A DNA stretch of 64,000 nucleotides. Origin: Streptomyces sp. TBY4. GTDB lineage: Bacteria; Actinomycetota; Actinomycetes; Streptomycetales; Streptomycetaceae. A model generated the notes under the pieces. It was not told the DNA's origin. It did no database searches and saw only the letters and a program-made list of their open reading frames with translations. This document shows positions 18,859 to 27,471 of this stretch, one piece after another. The stretch spans positions 372,001-436,000 of the forward strand of contig NZ_JANAVF010000001.1 of the NCBI RefSeq assembly GCF_024213195.1, read 5' to 3'. Made by a program: the position numbers and the translations under genes. How positions within the stretch are numbered: the first letter of the stretch is position 1; the number at the start of each line of letters is the position of its first letter.

Positions 18859-19692
18859 GTGAAAAGAGCCTCTTCCAGGCGCCTGCTGGCCGTCCCGGTC
18901 CTCCTGTGGGCGGCCCTGACCGCGACACCGGCCATGGCCGATAGCAGCGCCTACGCGACGATCGACTCCGGCGACGGAATGGCCGCCGCCAGGCAGGCCG
19001 TGTCCGCCCTGGGCGGCGCGACCGGGGGCATCAGAGGTGGCGGACGTCACGACGACCGCGGCCGCCAGGACCGCCGGGACCTCCAGGACCGCCGCGGCGA
19101 CCACGGCAACCAAGGAGCCCGGGGCGACCGCGGCAACCGAGGCGGATCCGGCGGCCACGGCCAGGGCCCCGGTGGAAAGGGACACGGTCACGGCGGTCAC
19201 GGCCACGGCGGACACGGTCACGGCCCCGGCGGCCACCACGGCCACCCGCCCTGCCCACCGCCGCCTCCCCCACCCCCGCCGTGCCCGCCCAAGCCCACCC
19301 CGAAGCCCCCTCCGCCGAAGCCCCTGCCCATCCCGACACCGACGCCGACACCGCCGCCTCCCCCCACGCCACCGCCACCGCCCCCACCTCCGCCGGCTCC
19401 GAAGCCGGTGCCGAAACCCCCCGCACCGGCCCCGCCCCCCGTACGCCCGGCTCCCGCTCCCCTGGCCCCCGAGCCGGCTCCGAAGCCGGTCCCGAAACCC
19501 GCCGCGAAGCCACCCGCACCGCCGGCGCCGCCCCGGGCGATCCCCGTCAGCGTGACCAAGAAGCCGGTCGAGCGCCCCGCCTACCGCGCGGCCGCCCGCA
19601 AGCCGGTCGAGCGCCACATCTCACCGGTGACCTTCACCTTGATGACCGCTGCCCCCGCGGTGCTCGCGATCGTCGCGCTGCGCCCGCGCTAG
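18859..19692 (+). CDS. Secreted Gly/His- and Pro-rich low-complexity protein with C-terminal hydrophobic tail
   Basis: The 277-residue protein has a signal peptide (residues 1-27, ending PAMADS), a charged Arg/Asp/Gly stretch (60-95) and GHGHGGHGHGGHGHGPGGHH (about 105-130), which could bind metal ions. A long polyproline region (130-230, runs of up to 9 Pro with PKP and PTP units) follows. The last 20 residues, FTLMTAAPAVLAIVALRPR, are hydrophobic with basic ends, like a wall-spanning stalk with a C-terminal membrane anchor. No LPXTG-type motif was found. GTG start with a poor ribosome site. Not assignable to a function. Confidence 0.75.
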   Translation: MKRASSRRLLAVPVLLWAALTATPAMADSSAYATIDSGDGMAAARQAVSALGGATGGIRGGGRHDDRGRQDRRDLQDRRGDHGNQGARGDRGNRGGSGGHGQGPGGKGHGHGGHGHGGHGHGPGGHHGHPPCPPPPPPPPPCPPKPTPKPPPPKPLPIPTPTPTPPPPPTPPPPPPPPPAPKPVPKPPAPAPPPVRPAPAPLAPEPAPKPVPKPAAKPPAPPAPPRAIPVSVTKKPVERPAYRAAARKPVERHISPVTFTLMTAAPAVLAIVALRPR

Positions 19693-19732
19693 GGCCGCCG
19701 CATTTCCACCCCGTAATCGATTGGGAGTCATC

Positions 19733-20506
19733 TTGTCGGAATGGCTCGTCCTGTCCCTCGCGATGGCCGCGGCGTGTGCCGTGGTGCTGTCCATCGCCTT
19801 CTTCAACCAGCGCCGGATCGGTGAGGACGACGATCCCAGCGAAACCCCGGACGTCATCGAGTACATGACGATGATGATCGGCGTGATCTACGCGATCGTG
19901 CTGGGCCTGGCGATCGCCGGCGTCTGGGAGGGCCGCGGGGCCGCCCAGGAATACGTGCGCCAGGAATCGCAGGCCCTGCACGAGATCAGCGTCCGCTCCG
20001 AGGTCTACCCGCCCGACGTGCGCCAGAAGATCAGGTCCGACGTGGACGCCTACGTGAGCTACGTCGTCGACACCGAATGGAAGGAGATGGCCGAGAACGG
20101 CGAGCTGACGGCCCGCAGCGGGGAGCTGCTGGACCGCATCCGCCGTGATGTGACGGACTACGAACCGCAGACCGACCACGAGGGCCAGGCGTACCAGCCG
20201 CTCGTGGACCAGGTCGCCGCGGTCGACGACGCCCGCAACGCGCGCGGCCAGAGCGCCGGGGCGACCATGCCCGGGGTGGTCTGGTTCGGCCTGATCGCCG
20301 GGGCCCTGGTGACGGTGGGGCTGATCTTCACCCTGCAGATCAGGCGCTCCTTCCGGGAACTCCTGCTGGCGGGGCTGTTCAGTGCCCTGATCGCCTTCCT
20401 GCTGTTCCTCATCTGGGACTTCGACGCCCCCTTCGGCCGGGGCATCGCCGCCACCGCCGAACCGTTCCTGTCCCAGTTCCCGCATCTGGGCCTGGGCGGC
20501 GACTGA
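19733..20506 (+). CDS. DUF4239 (bestrophin-like) membrane protein
   Basis: The 257-residue protein starts at TTG 19733 with GGGAG 5 bases upstream. TM1 is LVLSLAMAAACAVVLSIAFF and TM2 is MTMMIGVIYAIVLGLAIAGV. A soluble helical middle (EYVRQESQALHEISVRSEVY) follows, then two C-terminal helices (VWFGLIAGALVTVGLIFTL and LLLAGLFSALIAFLLFLIW). This is the DUF4239 pattern, distantly like bestrophin channels. Transport of a small anion is speculative. It follows the Pro-rich secreted protein by 40 bases and may share its transcript; a strong hairpin follows. Confidence 0.85.
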   Translation: MSEWLVLSLAMAAACAVVLSIAFFNQRRIGEDDDPSETPDVIEYMTMMIGVIYAIVLGLAIAGVWEGRGAAQEYVRQESQALHEISVRSEVYPPDVRQKIRSDVDAYVSYVVDTEWKEMAENGELTARSGELLDRIRRDVTDYEPQTDHEGQAYQPLVDQVAAVDDARNARGQSAGATMPGVVWFGLIAGALVTVGLIFTLQIRRSFRELLLAGLFSALIAFLLFLIWDFDAPFGRGIAATAEPFLSQFPHLGLGGD

Positions 20507-20521
20507 CACCGCGGCCCGCCA

Positions 20522-20550
20522 AACCGGGGACGGGCCTCCCGTCCCCGGTT
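20522..20550 (+). terminator. Strong hairpin after the DUF4239 gene
   Basis: AACCGGGGACGGG (20522-20534) and CCCGTCCCCGGTT (20538-20550) form a perfect 13-bp stem with a 3-base loop, 15 bases past the stop codon. Confidence 0.75.
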
Positions 20551-20583
20551 CGGCCTACGGCCGTGCCCCATTCGCCCGTTCCT

Positions 20584-20614
20584 GATCGCGGGTCACCGCG
20601 CCCGGACCTAGCGT
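20584..20614 (+). promoter_or_regulatory. Candidate promoter shared with the sortase gene (GATCGC-N19-TAGCGT), copy 1
   Basis: GATCGC (20584-20589) is followed after exactly 19 bases by TAGCGT (20609-20614). The same words with the same spacing occur before the class F sortase gene (22206-22236), and the preceding GCCC-TTCC bases are also alike. TAGCGT fits a Streptomyces -10. This suggests co-expression of the secreted protein and the sortase. Confidence 0.5.
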
Positions 20615-20692
20615 GGCGGACATCGAGGCGCACGACCCCCCACGTGCGGAAACCGTTCCGCGGCTGCTCCTCGGGGATCCGGAGAATCAACC

Positions 20693-21325
20693 ATGGGCGC
20701 GATACCCACCTCCCCCACAGCCTTGTTGGGCGCCGCCGCGGCGGGTGCCCTCCTCCTATGCGGTGCGGTGGCCGCGCCCGCCGCGCGTGCGGCCGAGGCC
20801 GCGCCGATCACCTCCTTCGGTTTCGCCATCACCCCCTCGACGGTCGCCCCCGGCGGCCAGGTGGTGCTGTCCGTCACCGGCTGCAACGCCGCCTTCGCCA
20901 CCGTCTCCTCCGGCGTCTTCGACACCGTGAGCATCGACCGGGGCAGGACCGCACGGGTCACCGTGGACCGGGACGCGCGGCGCGGAGCCCAGTACTCCGT
21001 CTCCTTCACCTGCGCGGGCGAGACCGGCTCGGCCGACCTCACCATCGCCGGCGGCACCGGCCGGCCCACGACCAGCTCCACCGTCGGCGCCCGCAAGAGC
21101 CCGAGCGCGGTCGCCGGTACGAGTACGGGGACCAGCGCGGGCACCGGCACCGGCACCGGTACGGGTGCTTCGCGCCGCGCCACCCTCGGCGTCCGCGGCG
21201 GCCTCGGCGGCAGCGTGGCCGGGCTCGATCCCCTGAAGCTCGGCGCCGGCGCGGGGCTCGTCCTCGGCGGGCTGGTCGGTCTCGGCTTCGCCCTGCGCCG
21301 CCGGGACATCCGCCGCATCCACTGA
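20693..21325 (+). CDS. Secreted cell-surface protein with C-terminal anchor
   Basis: The 210-residue protein has a signal peptide ending near residue 34 (AARAAEA), then a small beta-rich domain (APITSFGFAITPSTVAPGGQ, VTGCNAAFATV, YSVSFTCAGETGSADLTI) with two Cys that could form a disulfide. A Thr/Gly/Ser linker (TSTGTSAGTGTGTGTG) and a C-terminal hydrophobic segment (LGAGAGLVLGGLVGLGFAL) followed by RRRDIRR complete it. It resembles its neighbour at 21439-21954 in plan. The C-terminal layout suits membrane or sortase-linked display, but no LAXTG/LPXTG motif is visible. ATG is preceded by GGAGAATCAACC. Confidence 0.78.
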   Translation: MGAIPTSPTALLGAAAAGALLLCGAVAAPAARAAEAAPITSFGFAITPSTVAPGGQVVLSVTGCNAAFATVSSGVFDTVSIDRGRTARVTVDRDARRGAQYSVSFTCAGETGSADLTIAGGTGRPTTSSTVGARKSPSAVAGTSTGTSAGTGTGTGTGASRRATLGVRGGLGGSVAGLDPLKLGAGAGLVLGGLVGLGFALRRRDIRRIH

Positions 21326-21360
21326 AATCCGTCCCCGCGACAGAACTCCATACCCCCCGC

Positions 21361-21410
21361 AACCGCCGGTCGCCCCGTGTCCGGGCCAGGACACGGGGCG
21401 ACCGGCGGTT
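21361..21410. terminator. Perfect 22-bp hairpin between two converging secreted-protein genes
   Basis: Arms 21361-21382 and 21389-21410 are perfect 22-bp complements (beginning AACCGCCGGTCGCCCC) around the loop GGGCCA. It is the strongest hairpin in the window and should stop transcription from both sides. Confidence 0.85.
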
Positions 21411-21438
21411 GTCCGGGCCGACCGGGGAGGTCGGCCGG

Positions 21439-21954
21439 TCAGGCCCGGCCGCGGAGCGGGCGCCGGCGGCGCAGCACGTGGGCACCGGCCCCGAGGGCCG
21501 CCGCACCGACGAGGCTCGCGCCGATGGCGGTCTCGGTGGTGGACGGGCCGAGGGAGCCGCCGAGGCCTCCCTGGGCGCCGCGTCCGTCGAGGATCGTGAA
21601 CCGGTGCGTGGCGACCAGGCTGTTGTCGTGGCACTTGACCGACAGCGTGTGGTGCCCGGGCGAGGCGTGGTTGAAGATCCGGACGGTCGCGAAGCCGATG
21701 GAGCCGGCCGACAGGTTCGTCTGCGGAAAGTTGCCGTGCGAGAAGACGATGCCGCCGTGGCCGCAGCCGGCCGCGCTGACCTGCATCGTGGAGCCCTGGT
21801 GCACGGAGTACGGGTTGACCGTGACATTGCTGGGCCCGCCGTTTCCTCCCGAGGGCGGACCGCCCGCAGGGTTCGCGGAGGCGAAGGGGGCACTGAGGGC
21901 GAGGGCGGCGCAAGTGGCCGCCGCGGTCACGGTGAGAGCGCGGAGAACACGCAT
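21439..21954 (-). CDS. Secreted cell-surface protein, same plan as its convergent neighbour
   Basis: The 171-residue protein has a signal peptide (ALTVTAAATCAALALSAPFA, cleavage near residue 27), then a Gly/Pro/Asn spacer and a beta-rich domain (NVTVNPYSVHQGSTMQVSAA, GCGHGGIVF, HHTLSVKCHDNSLVATHRFT) with a likely disulfide. A Gly-rich linker leads to a C-terminal helix (AIGASLVGAAALGAGAHVL) and RRRRPLRGR. No recognised family. It is probably a distant paralogue of the 20693-21325 product and, with the class F sortase next door, could be a surface substrate. ATG follows GGAGG. Confidence 0.78.
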   Translation of the reverse strand: MRVLRALTVTAAATCAALALSAPFASANPAGGPPSGGNGGPSNVTVNPYSVHQGSTMQVSAAGCGHGGIVFSHGNFPQTNLSAGSIGFATVRIFNHASPGHHTLSVKCHDNSLVATHRFTILDGRGAQGGLGGSLGPSTTETAIGASLVGAAALGAGAHVLRRRRPLRGRA

Positions 21955-22205
21955 GGTGGAACCTCCAGCGGAAAGCGCCCCGGAGCGGTGGCCCGGGCAG
22001 ATCGACGAGAACGCCTCCCATCACGAACCCTCGATCCGGTCCGCAACCAGCGCATGTCCGCCTTTGGGCCGCAAGGTTGAGCGACACGCCGATGCGCGGA
22101 CGCGCATCCTGACGGATCCGCAGGTCACGACCCGTCAGGCATTTATGTGACGATTACCTGGATGGGCGCATCCCTTCCGGCCCCACCACCCGTTCGCCCT
22201 TCCCC

Positions 22206-22236
22206 GATCGCCGTCCCGCACGCACCGCCTTAGCGT
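22206..22236 (+). promoter_or_regulatory. Candidate promoter shared with the secreted protein (GATCGC-N19-TAGCGT), copy 2
   Basis: GATCGC (22206-22211) and TAGCGT (22231-22236) are separated by 19 bases, identical in words and spacing to the element at 20584-20614. It is the only candidate promoter seen before the sortase gene. Confidence 0.5.
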
Positions 22237-22306
22237 GCGTGAAGTAGGGCGTGCAGGGGTGGGACAGGAACGCGGGTCGGGACCCCCGCGTCGGGAAGGG
22301 AGAACC

Positions 22307-22996
22307 ATGCTCGAGGACGAGAGTGAGAGGCCGCCGAGGAGACGCTCCCCCTGGGGCGCGATCGCGCTGGTCATGCTCAGCGGCCTCGCCATGATGCGCA
22401 ACGGAGCCGAGGAGGGCGGCGGACCCCCGCAGCCGGCCGCGGCCGCGGCGGTCAGCGCACCGGCCGGGACGGCGGTCGGCCAGCAGGCCGACCAGGCACC
22501 GGCCGAGCTGCCGGTGCCGGCGCCGGACATGGAGGTGCTGGACCACTCGTCGGTCCAGCGCATCCGGATCCCGTCGATCAGCGTGGACGCACCGGTGATG
22601 ACGGTCGGGCTGGACGCGCAGGGATGGATCGACGCGCCGCCCCCGCAGGACAAGAACCTGGCCGGCTGGTACCTCAACGGCATCTCGCCGGGCCAGCAGG
22701 GCTCGGCGGTGATCGTGGGCCACGTGGACAACGCGCAGGGCCCCGCGGTCTTCTACGGACTGGGTTCGGTCCAGAAGGGCAGCCGCATCGAGGTGGCGCG
22801 CTACGACGGCCGCACGGCGGTGTTCGAGGTGTACGGGGTGGAGGTCTTCTCCAAGAGCACCTTCCCCGGATCCCGGGTGTACGGGGACACCGGGCACCCG
22901 GAGCTCCGGGTGATCACCTGCGGCGGCGGCTACGCGAAGGGGCGCGGCTACGACGGCAACGTCGTCGTGTTCGCGCGGATGGTGGAGGCCCGCTGA
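22307..22996 (+). CDS. Class F sortase
   Basis: The 229-residue membrane-anchored transpeptidase has one N-terminal helix (WGAIALVMLSGLAMM) and an Ala/Pro-rich spacer. The sortase barrel starts at VQRIRIPSISVDAPVMTVGL. The catalytic His is in VIVGHVDNAQGPAVFYGL and the catalytic Cys in LRVITCGGGY. An Arg later in KGRGYDGNVV is in a plausible position for the third catalytic residue, though class F proteins vary here. ATG 22307 follows GGGAAGGGAGA. It may attach neighbouring secreted proteins to the wall, but those lack an obvious sorting motif. Confidence 0.9.
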   Translation: MLEDESERPPRRRSPWGAIALVMLSGLAMMRNGAEEGGGPPQPAAAAAVSAPAGTAVGQQADQAPAELPVPAPDMEVLDHSSVQRIRIPSISVDAPVMTVGLDAQGWIDAPPPQDKNLAGWYLNGISPGQQGSAVIVGHVDNAQGPAVFYGLGSVQKGSRIEVARYDGRTAVFEVYGVEVFSKSTFPGSRVYGDTGHPELRVITCGGGYAKGRGYDGNVVVFARMVEAR

Positions 22997-23050
22997 ACCG
23001 GAGACCCGCTGAACGGAGGCCCGCCGACCGGAAGCCCGCCGACCGGCCCC

Positions 23051-23082
23051 GCGCGGCGGCGGCCGGCACACCGCCGCCGCGC
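23051..23082. terminator. Bidirectional hairpin between sortase and deacetylase genes
   Basis: GCGCGGCGGCGG (23051-23062) and CCGCCGCCGCGC (23071-23082) pair perfectly over 12 bp. Upstream of it, 22987-23046 holds about four diverged 15-16-bp tandem units related to CCCGCTGAACCGGAGA. Confidence 0.6.
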
Positions 23083-23098
23083 GCGCGGGGTACGGCCG

Positions 23099-24010
23099 TC
23101 AGCGCGGCGGCAGCTCGGGCAGTGTCGTCCGGAATCCCCGGCCGAGCAGTTGCGGCAGGTAGCTCGCCAGCGCCTGCACGCTCTGCGAGCGGTTGCCGCC
23201 CGCGTCGTGGTTCAGCACGATCACTCCGGGCGCGGCCTGCCTGAGGACCCGCGACACGATCGACGCGGTGCCCGGCTCCTTCCAGTCCAGGGAGTCCACG
23301 GTCCAGGCGAGCGGTTCCATGCCGAGCTCCGCGCCGATCTCGAAGGCGGCCCGGTTCCACGCCCCGTAGGGCGCCCGGAACCACAGCGGGGCGGTGCCGA
23401 CGGCCTGTTGGACGACCTCGCTGGTGCGGCCGATCTCGGAGGCCAGGGCCGGCCGGCTCAGCTTGGGGATCAGCGGATGGGTCCAGGTGTGATTGCCGAT
23501 GACGTGTCCCTCGGCCACCATCCTGCGCAGCAGGTCCTGGTTGTCGACCGCCATCTCCCCGCAGACGAAGAACATGGCCCGGACTCCGTGGCGCGCGAGG
23601 GTGTCCAGGATGGCCGGGGTGTAGCGGGGGTCGGGTCCGTCGTCGAAGGTCAGGGTGATGGCGCTCGCCGTGCTCGCGCCGGCGGGCAGTTCCAGGATCG
23701 GCCGGGTCCGTACGGCGGGCTTAGCCGCGGGCGGGCGTTCCGGGACCCCTTCCGAGGTCATCGGTTCGAGCCGGTACGGGGATCCGCGCGGGAACTGCGG
23801 CAGCCCGGCGGGGGCTCCGGTGAGGGGACCGGGCCCCGCGGCTCCACCCGCCCCGGGTCCGGCCCCGGCTCCCGCCGCAGGAGTCCCCGCGCCGGAGGTC
23901 GGCAGATTCGTTTCGCCGCTCGTCAGCAGCCCTGCGGCGGCGGCGACTCCGAGGAAGACGGCGGAGCGCAGGAGCACGCGTCGCCCTACTGTCGGCTCGT
24001 CATTTTTCAT
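23099..24010 (-). CDS. Exported polysaccharide deacetylase (NodB domain)
   Basis: The 303-residue protein has a Tat-like signal (GRRVLLRSAVFLGVAAAAGL), a Pro/Gly/Ala linker (40-105) and a carbohydrate esterase 4 domain. Motif 1 is LTFDDGPDPRYTPAI with the catalytic base and metal Asp. Motif 2 is HVIGNHTWTHPLIPKL with the two metal His. Motif 3 is WFRAPYGAWN and a late VIVLNHDAGGNRSQSV supplies the last His. Such enzymes remove N-acetyl groups from peptidoglycan or chitin outside the cell. ATG 24010; monocistronic. Confidence 0.92.
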   Translation of the reverse strand: MKNDEPTVGRRVLLRSAVFLGVAAAAGLLTSGETNLPTSGAGTPAAGAGAGPGAGGAAGPGPLTGAPAGLPQFPRGSPYRLEPMTSEGVPERPPAAKPAVRTRPILELPAGASTASAITLTFDDGPDPRYTPAILDTLARHGVRAMFFVCGEMAVDNQDLLRRMVAEGHVIGNHTWTHPLIPKLSRPALASEIGRTSEVVQQAVGTAPLWFRAPYGAWNRAAFEIGAELGMEPLAWTVDSLDWKEPGTASIVSRVLRQAAPGVIVLNHDAGGNRSQSVQALASYLPQLLGRGFRTTLPELPPR

Positions 24011-24098
24011 TACTACTACGTATCAACGACATCGCCGCAGATGTCGAGAGGCACGGACACGGCTCCCGCCGCTCACCCGCTCGGAGCAGTGGCGCCCG

Positions 24099-27000
24099 TC
24101 AGCCCCGCCGCACCAGCGGGAACGGCAGCGTCTCCCGGATCGTCAGACCCGTGAGGAACATGACCAGCCGGTCGACGCCGATGCCCAGTCCGCCGGTCGG
24201 CGGCATCGCGTACTCCAGTGCGTCCAGGAAGTCGTTGTCGAGCTCCATCGCCTCCGGGTCCCCGCCCGCCGCCAGCAGCGACTGCGCGGTCAGCCGGCGG
24301 CGCTGCTCGACGGGGTCGGTCAGCTCCGAGTAGGCGGTGCCCAGTTCGGTGCCGAAGGCCACGAGGTCCCAGCGCTCCGCGAGCCTGGGGTCCTTGCGGT
24401 GCTGCCGGGTGAGCGGGGAGACGTCGGTCGGGAAGTCCTTGTAGAAGGTGGGCAGCTTGGTCCGCTCCTCCACCAGCCGCTCGTACATCTCCAGGACCAC
24501 GTCGCCCCGGGTGTTGTCGGGCGTGTGCGGTACGGCCGCACGGTCGCAGAGCCTCCGCAGGACGTGCTCCTCGGTGTCGGCGTCGACCTCCTCGCCCAGT
24601 GCCTCGCTGATCGCCCCGTACATCGTCTTGACCGGCCAGGGCCCGGAGATGTCGTGGACGACGAGCTTTCCGTCCGGTCCGGCCTTGTGGGCGATCGGCG
24701 AGCCGAAGGCGGCCGTGGCGGCGCCCTGGATCAGCTCGCGGGTCAGGTCGAGCATCACGTCGTAGTCGGCGAAGGCCTGGTAGGCCTCCAGCATCGTGAA
24801 CTCGGGGTTGTGCTTGTAGGAGACGCCCTCGTTGCGGAAGGTGCGGCCCATCTCGAAGACCTTCTCCATGCCGCCCACGCACAGCCGCTTCAGGTACAGC
24901 TCGGGCGCGATGCGCAGGTACAGGTCGAGGTCGTAGGCGTTGATGTGGGTGCGGAACGGCCGGGCGTTGGCCCCGCCGTGGATCTGCTGGAGCATCGGGG
25001 TCTCGACCTCCAGGTAGCCCCGGTCCAGCAGCCCCTGGCGCAGGGCCTGGACGGCGCTGGAGCGGGCCCGTACGACCTCGCGCGCCTCGGGGCTGGCGAC
25101 CAGGTCGAGGTAGCGCCGGCGGACCTTGGCCTCGGGGTCGGCGAGGCCCTTGCGCTTGTCGGGCAGCGGGCGCAGGCACTTGCCGGTGAGCTGCCAGGAG
25201 TCCACGACCACGGAGAGTTCGCCGCTCTTGCTGGCGCCGACCTCGCCGCTCGCGACCACGTGGTCGCCGAAGTCCACCTGGGAGGTGAAGGAGCCGAGCA
25301 CGGCGGCGCCCGCCTCGTCCCGGGTGAACATCAGCTGGATGTCTCCCGACCAGTCGCGGAGCACCGCGAACACCACGCCGCCGAGGTCGCGCACGACCAT
25401 CACACGTCCGGCGACGGTGACCGGAGAGCCGGTGCGGCTGCCGGGCGGGTAGCCGGGGTGCGCGGCCTTCAGCTCGGCGACCGTGTGGGTGCGCTGCGCG
25501 ATGCCGACGGGGTACGGGTCGGTGCCGGCGGCCCGGATCCGCTCCAGCTTGTCGTGCCGGACCCGGACCTGTTCGGGCAGCCGCTCGGCCCGCGCGCCCC
25601 CGCCCTCCTCCCCTACGGATTCCAGCCCGAGGGATTCGATGGGCGGCAGGCCGGCGGTGGTGGCGGGGGCGGTGAGCCCGCGCGGGTGGCCGTTGCCCCA
25701 CAGGGTGCGCATGCTCGGGACGGAGACGAACCCCTCGGCGATGCCGGAGGCGAGGCTGACCCGGGCGAGCGAGCCGGCGTCCTGGAAGCAGAGGAACCTC
25801 GGGTACCACTCGGGGCCGTACTTGACGTTCGAGCGGTACAGCGCCTCCAGCTGCCACCAGCGGGAGAAGAAGAGCAGCAGTTTGCGCCAGACCTTGAGGA
25901 CGGGACCGGCGCCGATCCGGCCGCCCTCCTCGAAGGCGGAGCGGAAGACGGCGAAGTTGAGGGAGATGCGGCGCACCCCCAGGCCCGGGGCGGCCGCGCA
26001 GAGTTCGGCGACCATGAACTCCATGACCCCGTTGGGGGCGGCCCGGTCGCGGCGCATCAGGTCGAGGGAGATGCCGTCTTTGCCCCAGGGCACGAAGGAG
26101 AGCAGGGCGATCAGCTCGCCCTTGTCGTCGAAGGCCTCCACGAGCAGGCAGTCTCCGTCGGCGGAGTCGCCGAGCCGGTCGAGGGCCATGGAGAAGCCGC
26201 GCTCGGTCTCGGTGTCGCGCCATTTGTCGGCGCGGTCCACGATCATCTGCATCTCGTCCTGCGAGAGGGCGGAGTGGCGGCGGATGACGGTGGTGGCTCC
26301 GGTGCGCTTGACCCGGTTGACGGCCTGGCGGGTGACGCGCATGTCGCGGCCGTCGAGGTCGAAGTGGGCGACGTGCAGGATGGCCTCGTCGCCGAGCTGG
26401 AGGGCGCTGAGCCCGGAGCGGGCGTACGCGGTCGCACCCTCCTCGGAGGCGCCCATGACGGCCGGCTGCCAGCCGTAGCGCCGGGCGACGGCGAGCCAGG
26501 CGTCGATGGCGGGGGTCCAGGCGGCCGGGTCGCCGACGGGGTCGCCGCTGCCGAGGCAGACGCCGGCCTCGACCCGGTAGGTGACGGCGGCCTTGCCGTT
26601 CGGGGCGAAGACGACGGCCTTGTCGCGCCGGGTGGCGAAGTAGCCGAGGGAGTCGTTGCGCCCGTAGGCGCCGAGCAGGGCCCTGATGCGGGGCTCCTCG
26701 TCCCCGTGCAGGGCGGCGGTCAGCCGCTGCGAGCGGAAGAGGGTGGCGGCGGCGTTCAGCAGGGCGAGGGCGCCGAAGAGGCCGAGCAGGAAGTAGAGGG
26801 GCCGGGGCGGGTGGCCGTCGAACTGCCGGGCGGAGAACAGCCCGCCGAAGACCTGCTTGGCGGACCAGTCCAGCCACTGCCCGCGGGGCAGGGTTCCCGG
26901 GAACAGCGCGACCAGGCCCCAGCCGAGGAAGACGGCCGCGAGCAGGCCGAGGCCGAGCACGAGCATGGCCCGCCACAGGGCCCCCGGCCGGGAGGCGGCG

Positions 27001-27410
27001 TTGAACTCCTTGCGCGCGGCGATCAGGATCACGAGGGCGGCGATCGCGATCGCCATGGAGGAGAAGCCGACCCAGTAGTCCTCCTCGGCCACGGTCAGCA
27101 CGTCGACCAGGACCAGTAGGGCCAAATAGGTGACGACGATCCACCAGGCGACCTTCTTGCGCATGCCGAGCGCGGCGGCGAGGAGGAAGAGGAAGACGGC
27201 GTAGGCGAGGTTGGCGCTGACCGGCACGACGACGGCGTCGAGGAAGCGCACGACGGGCCGCAGCAGGCGGCGCAGCGTCGGGGAGAGCGCCAGCAGGGCG
27301 CAGAGCAGTCCGAGCGTTCCGAAGAACGCTCCGAAGGCATCGGGCACCCGGTTCAGGAAGCGGCTGCGGCTGGCGCGCGTCCCGCGCGTCTCCTCCACGG
27401 TGGCACTCAT
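24099..27410 (-). CDS. lysX: Bifunctional lysylphosphatidylglycerol synthetase / lysyl-tRNA synthetase
   Basis: The 1103-residue fusion has an N-terminal helical membrane region (about 1-230, several hydrophobic helices), a DUF2156/MprF-type transferase domain (about 250-550) and a complete class II lysyl-tRNA synthetase (about 600-1103). The synthetase has an OB fold (PVTVAGRVMVVRDLGGVVFA), motif 2 (EMGRTFRNEGVSYKHNPEFT) and motif 3 (GGLGIGVDRLVMFLTG). By analogy with M. tuberculosis LysX it charges tRNA with lysine and moves the lysine to phosphatidylglycerol, lowering surface negative charge and resisting cationic peptides. ATG 27410 gives the normal N-terminus. Confidence 0.95.
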   Translation of the reverse strand: MSATVEETRGTRASRSRFLNRVPDAFGAFFGTLGLLCALLALSPTLRRLLRPVVRFLDAVVVPVSANLAYAVFLFLLAAALGMRKKVAWWIVVTYLALLVLVDVLTVAEEDYWVGFSSMAIAIAALVILIAARKEFNAASRPGALWRAMLVLGLGLLAAVFLGWGLVALFPGTLPRGQWLDWSAKQVFGGLFSARQFDGHPPRPLYFLLGLFGALALLNAAATLFRSQRLTAALHGDEEPRIRALLGAYGRNDSLGYFATRRDKAVVFAPNGKAAVTYRVEAGVCLGSGDPVGDPAAWTPAIDAWLAVARRYGWQPAVMGASEEGATAYARSGLSALQLGDEAILHVAHFDLDGRDMRVTRQAVNRVKRTGATTVIRRHSALSQDEMQMIVDRADKWRDTETERGFSMALDRLGDSADGDCLLVEAFDDKGELIALLSFVPWGKDGISLDLMRRDRAAPNGVMEFMVAELCAAAPGLGVRRISLNFAVFRSAFEEGGRIGAGPVLKVWRKLLLFFSRWWQLEALYRSNVKYGPEWYPRFLCFQDAGSLARVSLASGIAEGFVSVPSMRTLWGNGHPRGLTAPATTAGLPPIESLGLESVGEEGGGARAERLPEQVRVRHDKLERIRAAGTDPYPVGIAQRTHTVAELKAAHPGYPPGSRTGSPVTVAGRVMVVRDLGGVVFAVLRDWSGDIQLMFTRDEAGAAVLGSFTSQVDFGDHVVASGEVGASKSGELSVVVDSWQLTGKCLRPLPDKRKGLADPEAKVRRRYLDLVASPEAREVVRARSSAVQALRQGLLDRGYLEVETPMLQQIHGGANARPFRTHINAYDLDLYLRIAPELYLKRLCVGGMEKVFEMGRTFRNEGVSYKHNPEFTMLEAYQAFADYDVMLDLTRELIQGAATAAFGSPIAHKAGPDGKLVVHDISGPWPVKTMYGAISEALGEEVDADTEEHVLRRLCDRAAVPHTPDNTRGDVVLEMYERLVEERTKLPTFYKDFPTDVSPLTRQHRKDPRLAERWDLVAFGTELGTAYSELTDPVEQRRRLTAQSLLAAGGDPEAMELDNDFLDALEYAMPPTGGLGIGVDRLVMFLTGLTIRETLPFPLVRRG

Positions 27411-27458
27411 GGTTCGCACTGTAGGGAGGGCCGCGCCCCTTCGCGCGGTGAGCGGGTT

Positions 27459-27464
27459 TAGCCT
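27459..27464 (+). promoter_or_regulatory. Candidate -10 for a leaderless universal stress protein mRNA
   Basis: TAGCCT ends 7 bases before GTG 27472, so transcription would start at or beside the initiation codon. The 61-bp divergent gap with lysX leaves little room for other arrangements. Confidence 0.4.
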
Positions 27465-27471
27465 CGGAAGG

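Noticed and set aside
23655..27119. A 1154-codon open frame on the plus strand
   Set aside because: It is antisense to lysX, with the same shadow composition and no domain or ribosome site.
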